Shown here: positions 63,695-64,000 of the stretch, piece after piece | Layout: every line of letters begins with the position of its first letter | Numbering within the stretch: position 1 is the first letter of the stretch | From: CAVRCA01 sp963719345 | GTDB taxonomy: Bacteria > Pseudomonadota > Alphaproteobacteria > Acetobacterales > Acetobacteraceae | DNA: 64,000 nucleotides | NCBI GenBank assembly: GCA_963719345.1 | Contig: CAVRCA010000002.1 | Location: 179,951-243,950 of the forward strand | Reading direction: 5' to 3' | The notes under the pieces: generated by a model | Told to the model about the DNA's origin: nothing | What the model saw: only the letters and a program-made list of their open reading frames with translations | The model's database searches: none | Made by a program: the position numbers and the translations under genes

Positions 63695-64000
63695 TCACCT
63701 CAGCGCATGGCGCTCGGCGCCCCGCCCGTTGCCGGCCCAGGACGCCCCGGCGCCGCCAACGGTCGCCACGCCTCGCTCGCACAATCGGCGTCGCGAGTCC
63801 ATCGCGCGCGTCCTTGCGGGCCTTGCCGCCACTCGGCGAGGGTGAGCAGGGACGGACGACATCATGGCGCAGAGCACACCCGGGTAGGAGATCGTGCCCT
63901 CGTCGAAGTTCAGGACGATGTTGACGAGCATGAACATCAGGATCCAGCTCGCTTCCGGCACACCGCGACGCCGCAAAGCGGCGACGTGTCGTAGATGACC
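63695..64000 (-). CDS. C-terminal fragment of an integral membrane protein, cut by window edge
   Basis: The frame is open from the right edge. Residues ALRRRGVPEASWILMFMLV and NIVLNFDEGTISYPGVL include one strong membrane helix preceded by basic residues, and look like the end of a polytopic protein; the pattern after the helix recalls the C-terminal part of O-antigen ligase or exopolysaccharide-polymerase proteins. Frame errors are likely after about 63880, so the stop at 63695 may not be right. Family guess only. Confidence 0.35.
   Translation of the reverse strand, partial: GHLRHVAALRRRGVPEASWILMFMLVNIVLNFDEGTISYPGVLCAMMSSVPAHPRRVAARPARTRAMDSRRRLCERGVATVGGAGASWAGNGRGAERHALR

Noticed and set aside
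1..64000. Prophage, integrative element or CRISPR array
   Set aside because: No integrase, transposase, phage structural gene, direct-repeat array or cas gene was found on either strand.

Overview
The window is 64 kb of very GC-rich DNA with dense coding on both strands and many short ATGA/TGATG overlaps. The gene content points to an alphaproteobacterium, most likely Rhodospirillales and perhaps Acetobacteraceae-like. Pointers are a phasin, a COQ9/TetR-like protein next to proC and a YbjN-type gene, ubiK divergent from rfaD-lgt-midA-pgeF-prs, CYP153 alkane hydroxylases, SorAB-type sulfite dehydrogenase and a LOV histidine kinase. The lineage is an inference from gene families. I see no integrase, transposase, CRISPR array, tRNA or rRNA.

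Layout. 0-6.6 kb: alpha/beta hydrolase, membrane J-domain protein, MFS transporter, diguanylate cyclase, polysaccharide deacetylase, VOC and HAD proteins. 6.6-10.4 kb: two paralogous periplasmic amino-acid-type binding proteins flanking an RMD1-like membrane protein. 10.4-13.1 kb: TetR repressor divergent from a carotenoid oxygenase. 13-18.7 kb: lytic transglycosylase, SDR, DUF3833 lipoprotein, esterase, ilvE. 18.8-21.5 kb: MarR-OmpR-EnvZ operon. 21.5-31.4 kb: HAF-repeat protein, phasin, COQ9-like, proC, ybjN-like, ubiK, then rfaD-lgt-midA-pgeF-lipoprotein-prs. 31.4-34 kb: MerR with a divergent hydrolase, GST, histidine phosphatase. 34.1-41.0 kb: a complete CYP153 system on the minus strand, transcribed as ferredoxin reductase, ferredoxin, then four tandem CYP153 P450s. 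41-48.7 kb: hydroxyisobutyrate-type dehydrogenase, zinc alcohol dehydrogenase, MFS, SDR, GT4 glycogen synthase, a TauE/SafE remnant and an AEC transporter. 48.7-54.6 kb: metY, DsbA-like protein, SorAB, small proteins, methyltransferase, rpmJ. 55.3-59.3 kb: glycolate oxidase glcDEF. 59.3-64 kb: TPR protein, DUF4142 protein, receiver protein divergent from a LOV histidine kinase, SMP-30 lactonase, and a membrane-protein fragment at the right edge.

The most notable system is the CYP153 array: four paralogous P450s served by one co-encoded electron-transfer chain, expected to hydroxylate alkanes or other aliphatic chains. The dehydrogenases immediately upstream on the same strand could act further down such a pathway, but that is inference. 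The LOV kinase with its divergent single-domain receiver is a second item of interest.

Sequence quality matters for reading this window. Eight otherwise healthy genes (MFS, binding protein, carotenoid oxygenase, rfaD, two CYP153s, a second MFS, DUF4142) each carry one extra base, and glcDEF, the TPR gene, the SMP-30 gene and the right edge carry many indels. The encoded protein stays family-like on both sides of each shift, which looks more like read or assembly error than gene decay.
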